Shown piece after piece: positions 33,047 to 44,348 of a DNA stretch of 64,000 nucleotides. The notes beneath the pieces are model-generated. The model saw only the letters and a list, made by a program, of their open reading frames with translations. It ran no database searches and was not told where the DNA came from. How positions within the stretch are numbered: the first letter of the stretch is position 1; every line of letters begins with the position of its first letter. Source of the DNA: Thereva unica. Lineage: Eukaryota; Arthropoda; Insecta; Diptera; Therevidae. Made by a program: the position numbers and the translations under genes. Where the stretch lies: NCBI GenBank assembly GCA_949987705.1, contig OX465281.1, positions 8,162,001 through 8,226,000 of the forward strand, read 5' to 3'.

Positions 33047-34015
33047 ATGGCTGATAAAATTAAAATTGCTGGTAAGTTACCGCACAAGAAAAACACTTCA
33101 ATTCAAATGCCATCACCTGTGCTAACCAGAAGCACCACTCGAGTAATGTCAGAAAGCGGGCAAGATGATAATAATTCTTTTGAGGAGCTTCTCAAAGCTT
33201 TTGAGTGTCGATTCTCCAGTAAATTGGAAGATTTATCCAATCAATTGCTGAAAACTGAATCGCAATTAATTAATTATTCGGCCTCCATTAATGCCCTGAC
33301 TGAACGCCTGGATTCTATGGAGCGGCGCCTAACGGAAAGCCTTAAATCGATCTCCGACAGCTGTGAAAACCAGCTGGGTGTTATCAACAAGTCCGTCGAA
33401 TCAGTACAGTTGCGAGTCTCCAAGGCAGAACAGCTGATAACAGACTTCTCGACTGATGTGAAGCTCACAAACAATCTACTCGCTTCAACTAGGTCTGGCG
33501 TAGACGACCTGCAGCGTCATCAGAGGTTGAGTGACGTAATTGTCCGAGGAATCCCCGTAAAACCTGATGATAATCCACTAAAATTGATCAAGAGCATAGC
33601 TGCGAAAGTGAACCATCAACTGTCTCCCTACGCTGATGCTTTCCGACTGACGCAGGGCAAAAGCAGTAGCAGGGACGTTCCAATCATCGCAAAACTATCC
33701 AGCGAGCGTGAAGCCAAGGCTTTCATGTCTGCACTGCGAAAATCCAAAAAATATAAATTCCCTCTTAATGAACTGGAGGGCTTTACAGCCGACTCTCCTG
33801 TTCACATTAATGAGAGCCTATCGCCACAGAATAATGAATTACTGCGAGCGGCCTTGGAACTACGTAAAATGGGGATTTTGGCTGCAGTGTACACCCGGGA
33901 TGGCCTTGTTCACATTAAACGCACTAAAGATGACTGCCCGATTGTTGTGCGCGTCCTATCCGAACTGGAGTGTCCATCCATCGAAACATTGGAGTCGCGG
34001 AGTGTCAGCATTTGA
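33047..34015 (+). CDS. ORF1 nucleic-acid-binding protein of the non-LTR element
   Basis: 322 residues, uninterrupted, starting MADKIKIAGKL. Residues about 45-165 are rich in heptad leucines (LEDLSNQLLKTESQL, LTERLDSMERRL), a long coiled coil expected to trimerise. Residues about 170-300 start DVIVRGIPV and contain VPIIAKLSSEREAKAFMSAL, which resembles the RRM-like fold and C-terminal domain of L1-type ORF1 proteins. No CCHC zinc knuckles are present. It would bind the element RNA and chaperone reverse transcription. Intact frame, in contrast to ORF2. Confidence 0.8.
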   Translation: MADKIKIAGKLPHKKNTSIQMPSPVLTRSTTRVMSESGQDDNNSFEELLKAFECRFSSKLEDLSNQLLKTESQLINYSASINALTERLDSMERRLTESLKSISDSCENQLGVINKSVESVQLRVSKAEQLITDFSTDVKLTNNLLASTRSGVDDLQRHQRLSDVIVRGIPVKPDDNPLKLIKSIAAKVNHQLSPYADAFRLTQGKSSSRDVPIIAKLSSEREAKAFMSALRKSKKYKFPLNELEGFTADSPVHINESLSPQNNELLRAALELRKMGILAAVYTRDGLVHIKRTKDDCPIVVRVLSELECPSIETLESRSVSI

Positions 34016-34340
34016 TGCTACTGCTTAATATTTTGTTTTTGTTTTTTTTTTATTTTTTATTTTTAATATTCTCTATTTTTTTTCTCTCTCTGTTCTTTTT
34101 TTTTTTTTTTTTATTTGTAATCTTTTTCTTTTTATTTTTATTATTTTGCTTTGTTTTTTGCTATGTTTTACTTTAACTTCATTTACATTTTATTTTATGT
34201 TAGCTTTTTTATACTAGCTTTAAGTGTTTCGCCTACTCTTCTTCTTCTATCTTTCTTCCTTCTTCCTAGTTCTTCAACTTTTCTTTATTTTCTTTTTCCA
34301 TGTGTGTTTTGGCTCCTGTGGCTCTGTTGCTCATTTTTTA

Positions 34341-37167
34341 ATGATGAGTTCCTCTGATAGAGTGTACAATGAAGGAACGCTACTAAATATCCTTTGCTCC
34401 TCCTCCTCAGGACTGAATATATGTACCTTCAATGCAAGAAGTCTGAGGAATAAAATGGATGAACTGAGATACCTTTTTGATAACACTAAATTGCATGTTA
34501 TTGTAGTCAATGAGACGTGGCTTAAACCAGAAATTCCAACTTCTTATGTTTCCTTGCCTACTTTTTCTTTTCATCGAAATGATCGCTTGGGTCGTACTGG
34601 AGGTGGTGTTGCTATTTATGTCACCTCCTCTCTCTCCTCAAAAGTAGTGGGCCAGTCCATTGGCTCACAGTTTGAATTTATCGCAGTGGAAATAAAATCA
34701 TCCCATGACAAATGTGTTATTCTAAGTGTCTACTGTCCACCTAATGTGTTTACTCCTGATGTTGCTGGTAACTTTTTTGATCTTGTCTCTAGGCTTTCCG
34801 GTCATTACGATAATATAATTGTTGCTGGTGACTTTAATGTTGATTTACTGAAGGCTAATGAACGCACTCAAGTACTTTTTGGGGTCATTGGATCTACGTA
34901 TCCTAAATCAACTGCCCACATTTTTAAACTGCCATAATCCATCGCTCCTTGATGTACTCACTGCTACCTCCACCAACTCAGTGTTAAAACATAACCAAAT
35001 TTCTCCCCCTAGCTTCTTTGATCACGATATTCTCTTCCTCTCGCTTCGTTTTACTTTTTACCCTTCCTCTTCCTTGCCTGCCTTTTCTTCGTATCGTGAC
35101 TTCAATAACATCTGTTTTACTCGTCTTTCTGAAGCTTCTTCGTCTGTACCTTGGGCTGATATCTATAATACAACCTGCATAGACACCAAAGTCGATCTGT
35201 TTAATACTTTCATTCAGTCTCTATTTAATCAATGTGTCCCTTTAGTTACAAGAAGACGTTGTAAAACTCCAACTTGTCCTTGGTTCTCTTACGAAATCCG
35301 CAACTTGATTGTTGAGCGTGAGTTCTTGTATAGACGTTATCGCAGAACGAGGATCCTGAGTTACCTTCATGAATACAAAAATCTTCGTAACTTAATCAAT
35401 AGCAAAGTCAAATCGGCCAAGCGTGAATTTTACTCCCGGAAACTTGATCCTGCTCTGTCCACTAAGCAACTTTGGTCTAATCTCCGTTCTCTAGGCATTC
35501 ATTCCTCTGAGCTTAACTCTTATGATGTAGATGTAAACTCACTGAATGCATCCTTCATTCAATCCCCTCCCAATTCCTCATTGTCTTCCTTTTCTTGCTC
35601 CCCTTTCTCCAATGCTCTATCTTTTGATGGTTTTAATTTTCGTTGTGTTGACTCACTTGAAGTACTTGGAATACTGCTTTCCATTTCGTCCAACAGCGTT
35701 GGCTATGATGGAATTTCTCCTCGATTTCTTAAGATTCTCTTCCCTTTAATTGTTGAAATTATCACGCATATTTTTAATTATTGCCTGACAACCTCCCAAG
35801 TCCCTTTACTATGGAAAAAAGCCTTAGTGACTCCCGTACCTAAAAAGCCCTTCCCTGCCGATTTGTCTGATTTTCGTCCTATTAGTATTCTTCCCTTTCT
35901 AGCTAAAGTCTTTGAGAAAATTGTATTCACTCAAGTCGTGCGATATCTTGATTCTTATAATTTCCTTTCTAATTTCCAGTCTGGCTTCCGTAAATTACAC
36001 AGTTGGGAACCTGCTATACTGAAGGTAACGACTGATCTTCGTTCCGCTCTTGATCGAGGTGATATTGCAGTACTAGTTCTTCTTGATTTCTCCAAGGCGT
36101 TTGACTCTGTGGTTCACTCACATCTCCTTCATAAACTTAGTCAACGGTATCATTTCTCTTCTTCTTCTGTTCGTCTTTTTTCTTCTCTTCTTTCTAATAG
36201 GTTTCAGTGTGTTCGGCACAATAATGCGATATCCTCTTTCCTTAGAGTACCTGCAGGTGTGCCTCAGGGTTCGGTTCTTGGTCCTTTGTTTTTCTCCCTT
36301 TATATTAATGATCTTCCATCCGTTATCCGTCATTGCTCTTTTCATCTCTATGCTGATGACCTTCAACTATATATTTCGTGTCCTCCTCATCAGATTGAGT
36401 ACTGTATCTCTAAACTCAATAGAACCCTATCTCAAATTAATGAGTGGAGTTCTAGTAATTTCCTTAAACTAAATCCCATTAAATCACAAGTACTTTTCCT
36501 TAGTCGTTGCTCGCTGTCCCTGGATGGTTTCCCGCCTATTTTACTTGATAATGTTCCTCTACCAATCGTTGAATGTGCCAAAAATCTGGGTATTGTTGTC
36601 AACTCCAAACTTTCCTGCTGTAATCATGTGTCGTTGATGCTCTCTAAAATCTGTGGCACTCTTCGTAAATTGCGGCTACATGGAAGTCTGTTATCTTCGC
36701 CTATTCGAGCTAAACTCATCAAATCACTTGTTGTTCCTCATTTTCTGTATGGCTCGTTGGTGTATATTTCCTTCGACTCATCTTGCCGTCAGCGTCTTAA
36801 AGTGGCATTTAATGATTGCATTAGGTTCATTTTTCATATGAGAAGGTCTGATCATGTGTCGGGTGTCCAAAATTCCCTACTGGGTTGTGACCTCTTTAAA
36901 TTCCTTGATCTCATGGCTCTACTTCTCTTGCATAAGGTCTTTTATTCCAAAAGTCCCTGCTACCTTGCTGATTTCCTTGTTCCTCTGCAATCCTTGAGAT
37001 CCATCAAATTCCTGATTCCTGCCCACACTTCCCTAATTGGTAGTCGCTCCTTCTTTGTGTATACTCTTAGAATCTGGAATAATCTTCCTAGTCACATTCA
37101 GAGGATGAGCACGGCCGCAGTATTCAAAAAACATGCATCTATTTTTCTATCTTCTTCGTCTCACTAG
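34341..37167 (+). pseudogene. ORF2 endonuclease-reverse transcriptase, one frameshift
   Basis: From the ATG at 34341 the frame encodes the start of an APE endonuclease: CTFNARSLRNKM, the catalytic glutamate in NETWL, and GDFNVD. About 34857-34880 the frame shifts by one base. The rest, SLLDV and DHDIL of the endonuclease and the RT, continues in the second frame to 37167. RT motifs are FRPISILPFLAKVFEKI, LDFSKAFDSV, GVPQGSVLGPLF and the catalytic LYADDLQLY. After the thumb come VVPHFLYG and LRIWNNLPSHIQ, typical of the C terminus in CR1/L2/jockey-type elements. The single indel would stop full-length translation unless it is a sequencing error; no other stop was seen in the second frame. Confidence 0.85.
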
Positions 37168-37414
37168 CTTTCTTTATCTTTCTTTCTTCACTTTCCTACT
37201 TTATTCTTTTTACTTAATTCTGTATTTTATTCTTAATTTTCTTCTTCTTTTATTTCTGCTCTAATTTTATTTTAATTTTAGTTGTAATGTAATTGTAATT
37301 TAATTTAATTCTAATTTGTAAATCTAATTTTAAGTTTTTTATAAATCCTTTCTGTTGTGTTAATTCCTGTATGTACTCTAAAAGATGTGAATCTTGTGTA
37401 CTTTCCAAAAATAA

Positions 37415-37415
<1 letters not shown>

Positions 37416-37457
<42 letters not shown>
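37416..37457. repeat. (TTA)n tail of the non-LTR element
   Basis: Fourteen or so TTA units immediately after AATAAA (37410-37415). This is the 3' terminal microsatellite of the retrotransposon. Confidence 0.85.
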
Positions 37458-37458
<1 letters not shown>

Positions 37459-39268
37459 ATTGTGCCTGGTGTGATTCATCGAAGCCCCACTTGCTAATTA
37501 GTTCTAAGGGGTCGCATTAATCTGTTCTGGGGTCACATAAAACATCCTTTAAGTATGTACATAATATTGTTGCAGTAAGCAAATCTTGCAGATTAATTCA
37601 AACAATTTAAAAAAGTTTTTTCAAAGAGCAATAAAGCATGTCTTATCATTAAAAAACACAGTGAAAAGTTTCAAAAGTGTGTGTTCTTACCTGCTTTATC
37701 CCAATCCATTACAATATTCTTAAACAAGCCAGTGATCACAAAAATATGTACTTTTTAAGCGATACTGCCGCACTTAGAAAGTCGAGAAAAATACGAACAC
37801 TTCAAGCGATGACAGTTGCTCTCTATCCATTTTAAAACAAAAATAACCAATTTATTTCTGCCCGCAATAAAATTTTAGAAATTGATTTTTGACCGGCTAG
37901 ATTGGTAAAATACCCCTATGTGGGGCCTTTACTTTTGACGATATTAGCAAATTTTGGTGTTAAAATTGATACAATTTGATACATTTTTAGGACTTTTTCA
38001 CATGTCGAAAAATTCTGGTTATATAAAACATGATTTTTTCTGTAAAAATTTACAATGGACATTATTAATAGCCTTTTACTCAGTTCTGATTCACTGATTA
38101 TGGTCCATGGAAATGGTACTTTAACATTGCAAAAATGCAGGACAAGGTTTTATTTTTGGGTTGTGTAGGGGCTAGGATACCCCCAACAAATTTTTTGTAA
38201 GGTGTAATGTTACGGAGATATAGTGGAAATCCCATTTGCACCACCTTTTCGAAGATGGCGGCTAAATGGGGGCGGGGGCTGGGATCCCGAAAATTCAAAT
38301 TTAAACTCACATCGAACCCCGCAACACAACCCAAAACTATAATCTTGTCTTGCATTTTGGCAATGTTAAAGTACCATTTCCATGGACTATTACTGGCATG
38401 AGACCAACTCCCAAAAAAGACATTGCCGTTCCCGAAAGATTCAGCTGCTTTGATGGTTCCCGCTGTACTTGACTTTGAAAATGATTCAGAATCAGATTTG
38501 GAAAGGGTCTTTGACCCAAAGAGCGAACAGAACGATAAAGAAACATATGTATCACTCATCATCATCCTTAGTGCAAAAAAGTACATAATTGTGTTTTCAG
38601 AGGAAATAAATATCAAATCATAAATTACACAAATGAAGTTTTATTACATTTTCTTACCAAAATTTTAAGTGATTATTCGTTAAAAAACAACTTTACTAGT
38701 ATAAAATCAATTAAGAAGTTGTAAGAAATAATATAAGCTAAGTAAATAATTGTGACCGGCTAGATCGGCAAAATACCCTTATGTGGGCCGTAACATAAAA
38801 ATTGTTTGCACATTATTTATAGGAAATATTCCAAGCTTTCTAATTAATGCATGCGTTAAAGTTAAAGTTAAAAAAACCAAAATTTTGGCTTTGACGACTC
38901 ATAGCTCTGAAATTTGGTAGGCAACCGAACTTTTACAATTTTAGATAAGGAAAATTCTCCGTACACTACCGGCGGAGGTGATAGTACCCTGTTGTTAACT
39001 AGCTAAGCCGGCGGGATGTCTTATTAGGGCTACCAGGGCTATTTATGTGAAGGTTAAGTTTTTCTTGAAACGAATTACAGAATAAAAATTTTCATAATCA
39101 AATATACTGCCTAGGCCTTCTATTTTATTGGGCGTTCTATTCGAAAAGAAACCCAAAGTTTTAAAATAAAGAAAAAAGAAACTTTCCCGAATATAATGCC
39201 TAGGCGTTATGTTCGGGCGAAGACTGTAAACTAAAGTGATCCGCGAGTAACATCTGGAGGCACAAATA
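37458..39268. other. intergenic repeats between two retrotransposons
   Basis: No gene. The phrase GACCGGCTAGATTGGTAAAA followed by TACCCCTATGTGGG at 37891-37924 recurs with few changes at 38755-38788, flanking the foldback MITE. 38870-38965 resembles 57330-57405 (TGACAACTCA, CTCTGGAAGTTGGTGGG versus CTCTGAAATTTGGTAGG, TTTTAGATA), another dispersed repeat. Confidence 0.5.
38103..38387. mobile_element. foldback MITE with inverted arms of about 65 bp
   Basis: The left arm begins GTCCATGGAAATGGTACTTT at 38103. The right arm is its reverse complement ending at 38387, and the match continues for about 65 bases with few mismatches. The loop contains CGGAGATATAGTGGAAA and AAGATGGCGGC. A partial copy lies at 6517-6727. 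No ORF, and the target duplication is uncertain. Confidence 0.7.
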
Positions 39269-39273
39269 TCCAC

Positions 39274-39703
39274 TGTTGAGGAAACTATTGTAATTAAAAA
39301 GGCACTAATTTACGTTGATTCCTCTTGTTTATTGAGTTTAATTTACTTTGAATGATGAGAAACTATTTTATTTTAAGGCACAATTTTACATTGATTTGTT
39401 CTTAATTTATCGACTTTAAATTTGTTTTTGATGATGAAGAACTAAGTTATTTGAAAGCACAATTTTACACTTGATTTTTTCTTGTTTATTGAATTTAAAT
39501 TACTTAATTATAAATATTTAATTTATTTATTGACTGACACCTAGCTATACTACTCGATGAACGTTGTAGGAAGACTGACTTGCATGTTCTCGTCGACAAA
39601 TTTCTGGGTGATGGATAGCTGGGTGGGTGATAGGACGAACTGCTAGCGGTTCCGTATTTGATTGTTAGTTGAGGAATGTTTGCATTTTTAGCATTCCTTA
39701 ACA
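39274..39703 (-). repeat. 3' LTR
   Basis: 430 bp. Differs from the 5' LTR at about 39597 (C versus A, in GTCGACAAAT) and about 39634 (T versus C, in GAACTGCTAG). Adjoins the polypurine tract on the inner side. Confidence 0.95.
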
Positions 39704-39713
39704 TTCTCCCCCC
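39704..39713 (-). promoter_or_regulatory. polypurine tract
   Basis: The minus strand reads GGGGGGAGAA immediately before the 3' LTR, the expected primer for plus-strand synthesis. Confidence 0.85.
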
Positions 39714-39725
39714 GTTAAGAGGTTC

Positions 39726-42700
39726 TTAACTAATAGGTAATCTGCAGACCTTTGTGATGGGCCGTTTGAGCTCACCTCGAGCTGTTTTGAGGGTGACTAC
39801 CCTAATAAGGTTGTCCCGACCCGGATGAACGGCTATCACACGCGCCAGCATCCATAAAGTTGGAGGTAGGTTGTCTTCCTTCAAAAGAACTAGATTGCCA
39901 ATAGATAGAGTGTCTTCCTTCTTGGTCCACTTCGGGCGATGTTGCAGGGTTGTCAAGTACTCCTTGTACCATCTCTTCCAAAAGTCTTGATGCATCCTTT
40001 CCAGGAGGCGCCATCGGCAGAGTATGGACGTCGGCTTGGTGTCGACTGGAACTTCTGGGAGAGATAATAGTGGTTGGCCTATAAGGAAGTGGCCTGGGGT
40101 TAAGGCATCAAGGCTGCTGTCATCACTGGAAATTGGTGTTAGTGGTCGAGAATTGACGAGGGCTTCAATCTGAGCCAGAACGGTAGTCATTTCTTCATAG
40201 GTCAGCTTAGCTTCTCCAATGGTTTTCTTCAGGTGGGTCTTCACGAATTTGACTCCTGACTCCCAAGTTCCCCCAAAGTGAGGAGCAGATGGAGGTGAAA
40301 AGTGCCATGTTACCTGTTGACTACTGAGAAAGTCTGAAACGATAGTATTGTGTTTTAGTGAAAATAGATACTTGAAATTTTCATGCAATTTATTCTTTGT
40401 GCCCACGAAATTAGTACCGTTATCGCTATATATGTTACTAGGAAGCCCCCTTCGGGCGACAAAACGCTTTAAACTAGCTAAGAAAGCGTATGACGTGAGG
40501 TCAGTAACTGCGTCCAAGTGCATTGCTCTTGTACTAAGGCAGGTGAATAATGATATGTAGCCTTTAGTGGTACGTGCACCTCGTCCTCGGTAGCGTAGTA
40601 GTAAAATTGGACCAGCATAGTCAACTCCTACATTTTCAAACGCTCTGGTGAAAGACACTCGAGGATGGGGAAGGTCTGCCATGAGTTGCCGAGACGTCTG
40701 AGCGCGATTACGAATACATGAGATACATTTGTTGATATGACCCTTGACAGCTGATCGTGCAGACATAATCCAATAATCCTGACGGATGATGTTGAGCAGT
40801 AAGGTCACTCCAGCGTGGAAATGTTTGTTATGTAGATGCGCGATAAGGCAGCTCGTGAATGGATGAATCTTGGGAAGGATGATGGGGTGCATTGTGTTAT
40901 AGGCGCAGACTGAGTTTTTTAGTCGTCCTCCTACACGAAGAATATTGTGTGCATCCAGAAATGGAGACAATGATCTAAGAGGACTTGATGTGGTCACTGA
41001 ACCTGTTTTCTGTAGAGAGCTTATGTCTGAGTGGAAAACGCAGGATTGTGCCCACTGAATGCATATTTGCTGGGATCTCTTCATCTCGTTGGCTGTTATC
41101 CAAGGAGGATGTTCTGTGGCTCTGCTATTTTTGGATAGTGCTGCGAAACGGAGGCATGTTGCTATAATACGCAATGCTTTGATGAGAGATGAAGTCCGAT
41201 TGAAGATAACCTCGACCGTGTGTGTTTCAGTAGTAACCGTGTAAGCTTCTGTAACGCGATGTCTTGCTTCTTGCGCTACGATAAGCTGATCGTCCTTGGT
41301 AGGTTGATCATGAAGATATTCGTTCCAGTTGGACCGTAGCCAGGGAGGCCCATTCCACCACAATGTTGATGATAGTAGTTCTGATGTTGCCGCTCCACGT
41401 GATGCTAGATCCGCGGGATTGTCCCTTGAAAAAACGTGATGCCATGTATGTCTTGGAAGTGCTGAAAGGATTTCCGATGTCCTGTTTCCGATAAAGCATT
41501 TCCACTTGCTTGGGTGTGAAGATAGCCATGTTAATACTACTGTTGAGTCGGTCCATGCGTAGTATTCAGTGTCCGTATGTTGAAGTGCGGATTGTACCGA
41601 TGTTATTAATCTGGCGAGGAGTAGTGCACCACACAATTCTAATCGGGGAAGTGAAATTTGCTTTATAGGAGCAACTTTCGTTTTAGCAGCCAGCAGATGA
41701 GTGATGACTTCTCCTCCTTGTGTCGTAGCTCGGCAATAAATAGCAGCGGCGTAGGCCTTTTCCGAGGCGTCACAGAACCCGTGCAGTTCATAATTGACTT
41801 GCCTGGTGTATATCCAACGAGGAATACGAAGTTGCGGCAGATGAGATAAATCGGCAATGATTGAATTCCATTGCTGTGCAATCTCGCCTTGAATCACATC
41901 GTCCCAATCGTAATTTTTGAGCCAAATTTGTTGAAAAAGAATCTTTGCAGTGATTGTGATTGGAGCTAGTAGGCCGAGAGGATCGAAAAGCCTGCTTAAA
42001 TTGGACAAAATCTTTCTTTTGGTTGCAGTAGTCTCTTTTGGCAAATTGACGTGAAAAAAGAACGAATCTTCTGTGGGGTTCCAGTTTAAACCTAATACCT
42101 TTATCGTGTCTGCATTTTCATCGATTTTAAGTGATAAAGCAGCTTCTCTCTCAGGAATCATGCGTAACAGTTTTCCAGAATTAGATGCCCATTTTCGTAG
42201 AAGGAATCCTCGTTTCTGCAACAATGTAGTGAGTTGCGTGTACAGTTCTAGTGCTGTTGATTCATCGTCTGCTCCGCTCATTAAGTCATCAACATAGAAA
42301 GATTGTTCCAATGCCTGCTCTGCCAGAGGAAAGTCTCCCTTGAATTCAACTATTAGCTGTTTTAATGCTCTGGTGGCTAAGTATGGGGCGGACGCAGTTC
42401 CATAGGTTACTGTGGTGAGCCAGAAGTGTTGAATGGGTTTGTTTGGGTTTTCTCTCCAAAGGATTCTCTGGTAAGTTCTGTCTGGCTCGGCCACTAGGAC
42501 TTGCCGGTACATTTTCTCAATGTCTGCGGTGACTGCTATCTTGTAGGTGCGAAATGATAATAAGATTGAGTATAAATCTCGCTGAACTGTTGGTCCTACA
42601 CACAACCTTTGATTGAGAGATACGCCAGTGGAAGCCTTTGCGGAGCCATTAAACACAACGCGTAATTTTGTAGTACTACTAGAGAGTTTAATTACCGCAT

Positions 42701-44348
42701 GATGTGGAAGATAAGCATGCTCCTCAGCTGATTGAATTAGTTCCTCGGGTATTGCTTCCATATGATTTAGAGCCTTGTACTCCTCTAAGAAGTTGATGTA
42801 GTCTGTGTGAAGTTGTGCGTTTGCTTTAAATCTTCGTTCTAATGAGTGTAAACTTGCGGTTGCAATGATCCTTGTATCTCCCAATGGTTCTGTAGTGTGT
42901 TTGAAGGGGAGGCGAACAACGTATCTTCCTGTTAATTTATCAACTTGACAAGTGCTTGCAAATAATGTCTCACAAAACTCTTCCTCTTCAGACATTGCTT
43001 GGTGTGTGGGTGATAGATCCTCCACTTCCCAAAACATTCGCAAAGTTTTGTCAACATCGACATCTGCGTGGAAGGATATAAGCTCTGAAGGATTTGAAGA
43101 TGTGATGACTTTTCCAGACAGGATGTGTCCAAAGATGGTATTCTGAATAACAGGTACGTCCGGCGATAATATGTGTAGTCCGTCTCTGAGAATGTAAAAC
43201 GCGTGATCAACGCCTAAGAGGATATCAATTTTCTTGGGAACATTGAAGTTTGGATCTGCTAACTCATATTGGTTGAGGAAACTCCAATCTGTTATGTTGA
43301 AGGCGGTTGACGGATGGGTTGAAGATATTCTTGATAGTATCAGAGCCGTGACCGAGATGTGTGATGTAATATGAAGCCGGGAACATAGTGTGACATTGAC
43401 ACTACCCTTTGTGAAACCTGCTCTACATAGATCTACGCCTGTGACCTGTTGCTTGTGATGATCCCTTTTTAGTCCCAGACGTTGTATGCAATCTTCCCTG
43501 ATGAAGGATGCGGTTGACCCTGTATCGATCAAAATGTTGCAAAGTTTAGGTGAGCCTGATGAGTCAATAATGTGAACAAGTGCAGTTGGTAGCAGAGACA
43601 GGTGAACTGATGGTTGGCTCGTGGCAGTGAGAGTGGTTGAATTTGAGTCTGCGTTGGTAGCAATCAGCGACTGAGTGATAGAGGATGCATTTGTATGTGA
43701 ATGGTTTGCACTTGACGATGAGATTGGCTTTGTTGATCGTGTTTTTGCGTTTGTGACATGATTGGAATTGGAATGTGCGACATCCTGTATATGCAATGTA
43801 GAATGGTGTGATTTGTTGCAAAAGTGACACTTGAATCTTGATTTGCATTTCCGCGATGTGTGACCTGAGCTGAGACAATTGAAGCATAATCCGCTTTGAG
43901 CTACAAAGGTCCTTCTTGAATTGGTGTCCATTCCTTTAAATTCAGGGCAATGGAATAGGTTATGTTGTTGCGAACACTTAGGGCAATTAGATAACGTAGC
44001 GGCGTGAAGAACTCTTGCAGGCGGTTTCCTTGTTGATGAATCGAGGGACTCCAACGCGTCACAACGTTTGTTCAAAAATGAAAGTAAGCTGTTGAATGAT
44101 GGCATATCAATGTCCGAGCTTTCTTCAGCCCAGGCTTGTCGTGTTTCTGCATCACATTTATTGAGTAAAAGATGTGTAAGCCATGGATCTCTGCCAGAGG
44201 CTTCCGAGCCTAACGATTTAATTCCGCGAATCAACTCGTCTGAAGTGTCAGTTAGTTTACGTAGTGAAGCGAGTGAGGGTTGAGTGACGGTTGGTTGATT
44301 GATGAATGCCTTTATGTATGAGGTTAAAATCTGCTTTTTTTTGTTCAT
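39726..44348 (-). CDS. BEL/Pao gag-pol polyprotein with shortened Gag
   Basis: 1540 residues, uninterrupted. Residues 1-110 match only the end of the BEL/Pao Gag region (DUF1759 type). A stop codon lies two codons before the ATG, so the usual N-terminal half of Gag is missing. Cys/His zinc fingers: CPKCSQQHNLFHC at about 122-134 and CFNCLSSGHTSRKC at 155-168. Retropepsin: DTGS with Asp275. Reverse transcriptase: Asp609 (TADIEKMY) and YVDD at 685-688. RNase H: Asp860 (GFCDAS) and Asp934 (WTDST). Integrase: Cys1208/Cys1211 of the zinc domain and the catalytic Asp1243, Asp1309 (SDNGTNF), Glu1363 (WESGVK). The C terminus (1410-1540) contains PGHFLIGQPL and LVLLKEDNLPP, the DUF5641-type domain of this superfamily. 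All visible catalytic residues are intact, so enzymatic function is plausible. Particle formation may depend on Gag from another copy. Confidence 0.95.
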   Translation of the reverse strand: MNKKKQILTSYIKAFINQPTVTQPSLASLRKLTDTSDELIRGIKSLGSEASGRDPWLTHLLLNKCDAETRQAWAEESSDIDMPSFNSLLSFLNKRCDALESLDSSTRKPPARVLHAATLSNCPKCSQQHNLFHCPEFKGMDTNSRRTFVAQSGLCFNCLSSGHTSRKCKSRFKCHFCNKSHHSTLHIQDVAHSNSNHVTNAKTRSTKPISSSSANHSHTNASSITQSLIATNADSNSTTLTATSQPSVHLSLLPTALVHIIDSSGSPKLCNILIDTGSTASFIREDCIQRLGLKRDHHKQQVTGVDLCRAGFTKGSVNVTLCSRLHITSHISVTALILSRISSTHPSTAFNITDWSFLNQYELADPNFNVPKKIDILLGVDHAFYILRDGLHILSPDVPVIQNTIFGHILSGKVITSSNPSELISFHADVDVDKTLRMFWEVEDLSPTHQAMSEEEEFCETLFASTCQVDKLTGRYVVRLPFKHTTEPLGDTRIIATASLHSLERRFKANAQLHTDYINFLEEYKALNHMEAIPEELIQSAEEHAYLPHHAVIKLSSSTTKLRVVFNGSAKASTGVSLNQRLCVGPTVQRDLYSILLSFRTYKIAVTADIEKMYRQVLVAEPDRTYQRILWRENPNKPIQHFWLTTVTYGTASAPYLATRALKQLIVEFKGDFPLAEQALEQSFYVDDLMSGADDESTALELYTQLTTLLQKRGFLLRKWASNSGKLLRMIPEREAALSLKIDENADTIKVLGLNWNPTEDSFFFHVNLPKETTATKRKILSNLSRLFDPLGLLAPITITAKILFQQIWLKNYDWDDVIQGEIAQQWNSIIADLSHLPQLRIPRWIYTRQVNYELHGFCDASEKAYAAAIYCRATTQGGEVITHLLAAKTKVAPIKQISLPRLELCGALLLARLITSVQSALQHTDTEYYAWTDSTVVLTWLSSHPSKWKCFIGNRTSEILSALPRHTWHHVFSRDNPADLASRGAATSELLSSTLWWNGPPWLRSNWNEYLHDQPTKDDQLIVAQEARHRVTEAYTVTTETHTVEVIFNRTSSLIKALRIIATCLRFAALSKNSRATEHPPWITANEMKRSQQICIQWAQSCVFHSDISSLQKTGSVTTSSPLRSLSPFLDAHNILRVGGRLKNSVCAYNTMHPIILPKIHPFTSCLIAHLHNKHFHAGVTLLLNIIRQDYWIMSARSAVKGHINKCISCIRNRAQTSRQLMADLPHPRVSFTRAFENVGVDYAGPILLLRYRGRGARTTKGYISLFTCLSTRAMHLDAVTDLTSYAFLASLKRFVARRGLPSNIYSDNGTNFVGTKNKLHENFKYLFSLKHNTIVSDFLSSQQVTWHFSPPSAPHFGGTWESGVKFVKTHLKKTIGEAKLTYEEMTTVLAQIEALVNSRPLTPISSDDSSLDALTPGHFLIGQPLLSLPEVPVDTKPTSILCRWRLLERMHQDFWKRWYKEYLTTLQHRPKWTKKEDTLSIGNLVLLKEDNLPPTLWMLARVIAVHPGRDNLIRVVTLKTARGELKRPITKVCRLPIS

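Larger units (their letters stand above)
32930..37457 (+). mobile_element. non-LTR retrotransposon, nearly full length
   Basis: Contains a 5' leader, ORF1 (33047-34015), ORF2 with endonuclease and RT (34341-37167), a T/C-rich inter-ORF stretch (34020-34340), a 3' untranslated region, AATAAA at 37410-37415 and a (TTA)n tail at 37416-37457. The 5' boundary is approximate. A short microsatellite tail with APE endonuclease and a coiled-coil ORF1 fits the CR1/L2/jockey group; the exact clade cannot be set by eye. ORF2 carries one frameshift. Confidence 0.85.

Noticed and set aside
42932..43210. Additional ORFs inside the BEL/Pao gag-pol (both strands)
   Set aside because: They are overlapping frames of a clearly coding 1540-codon frame with all pol motifs in order.
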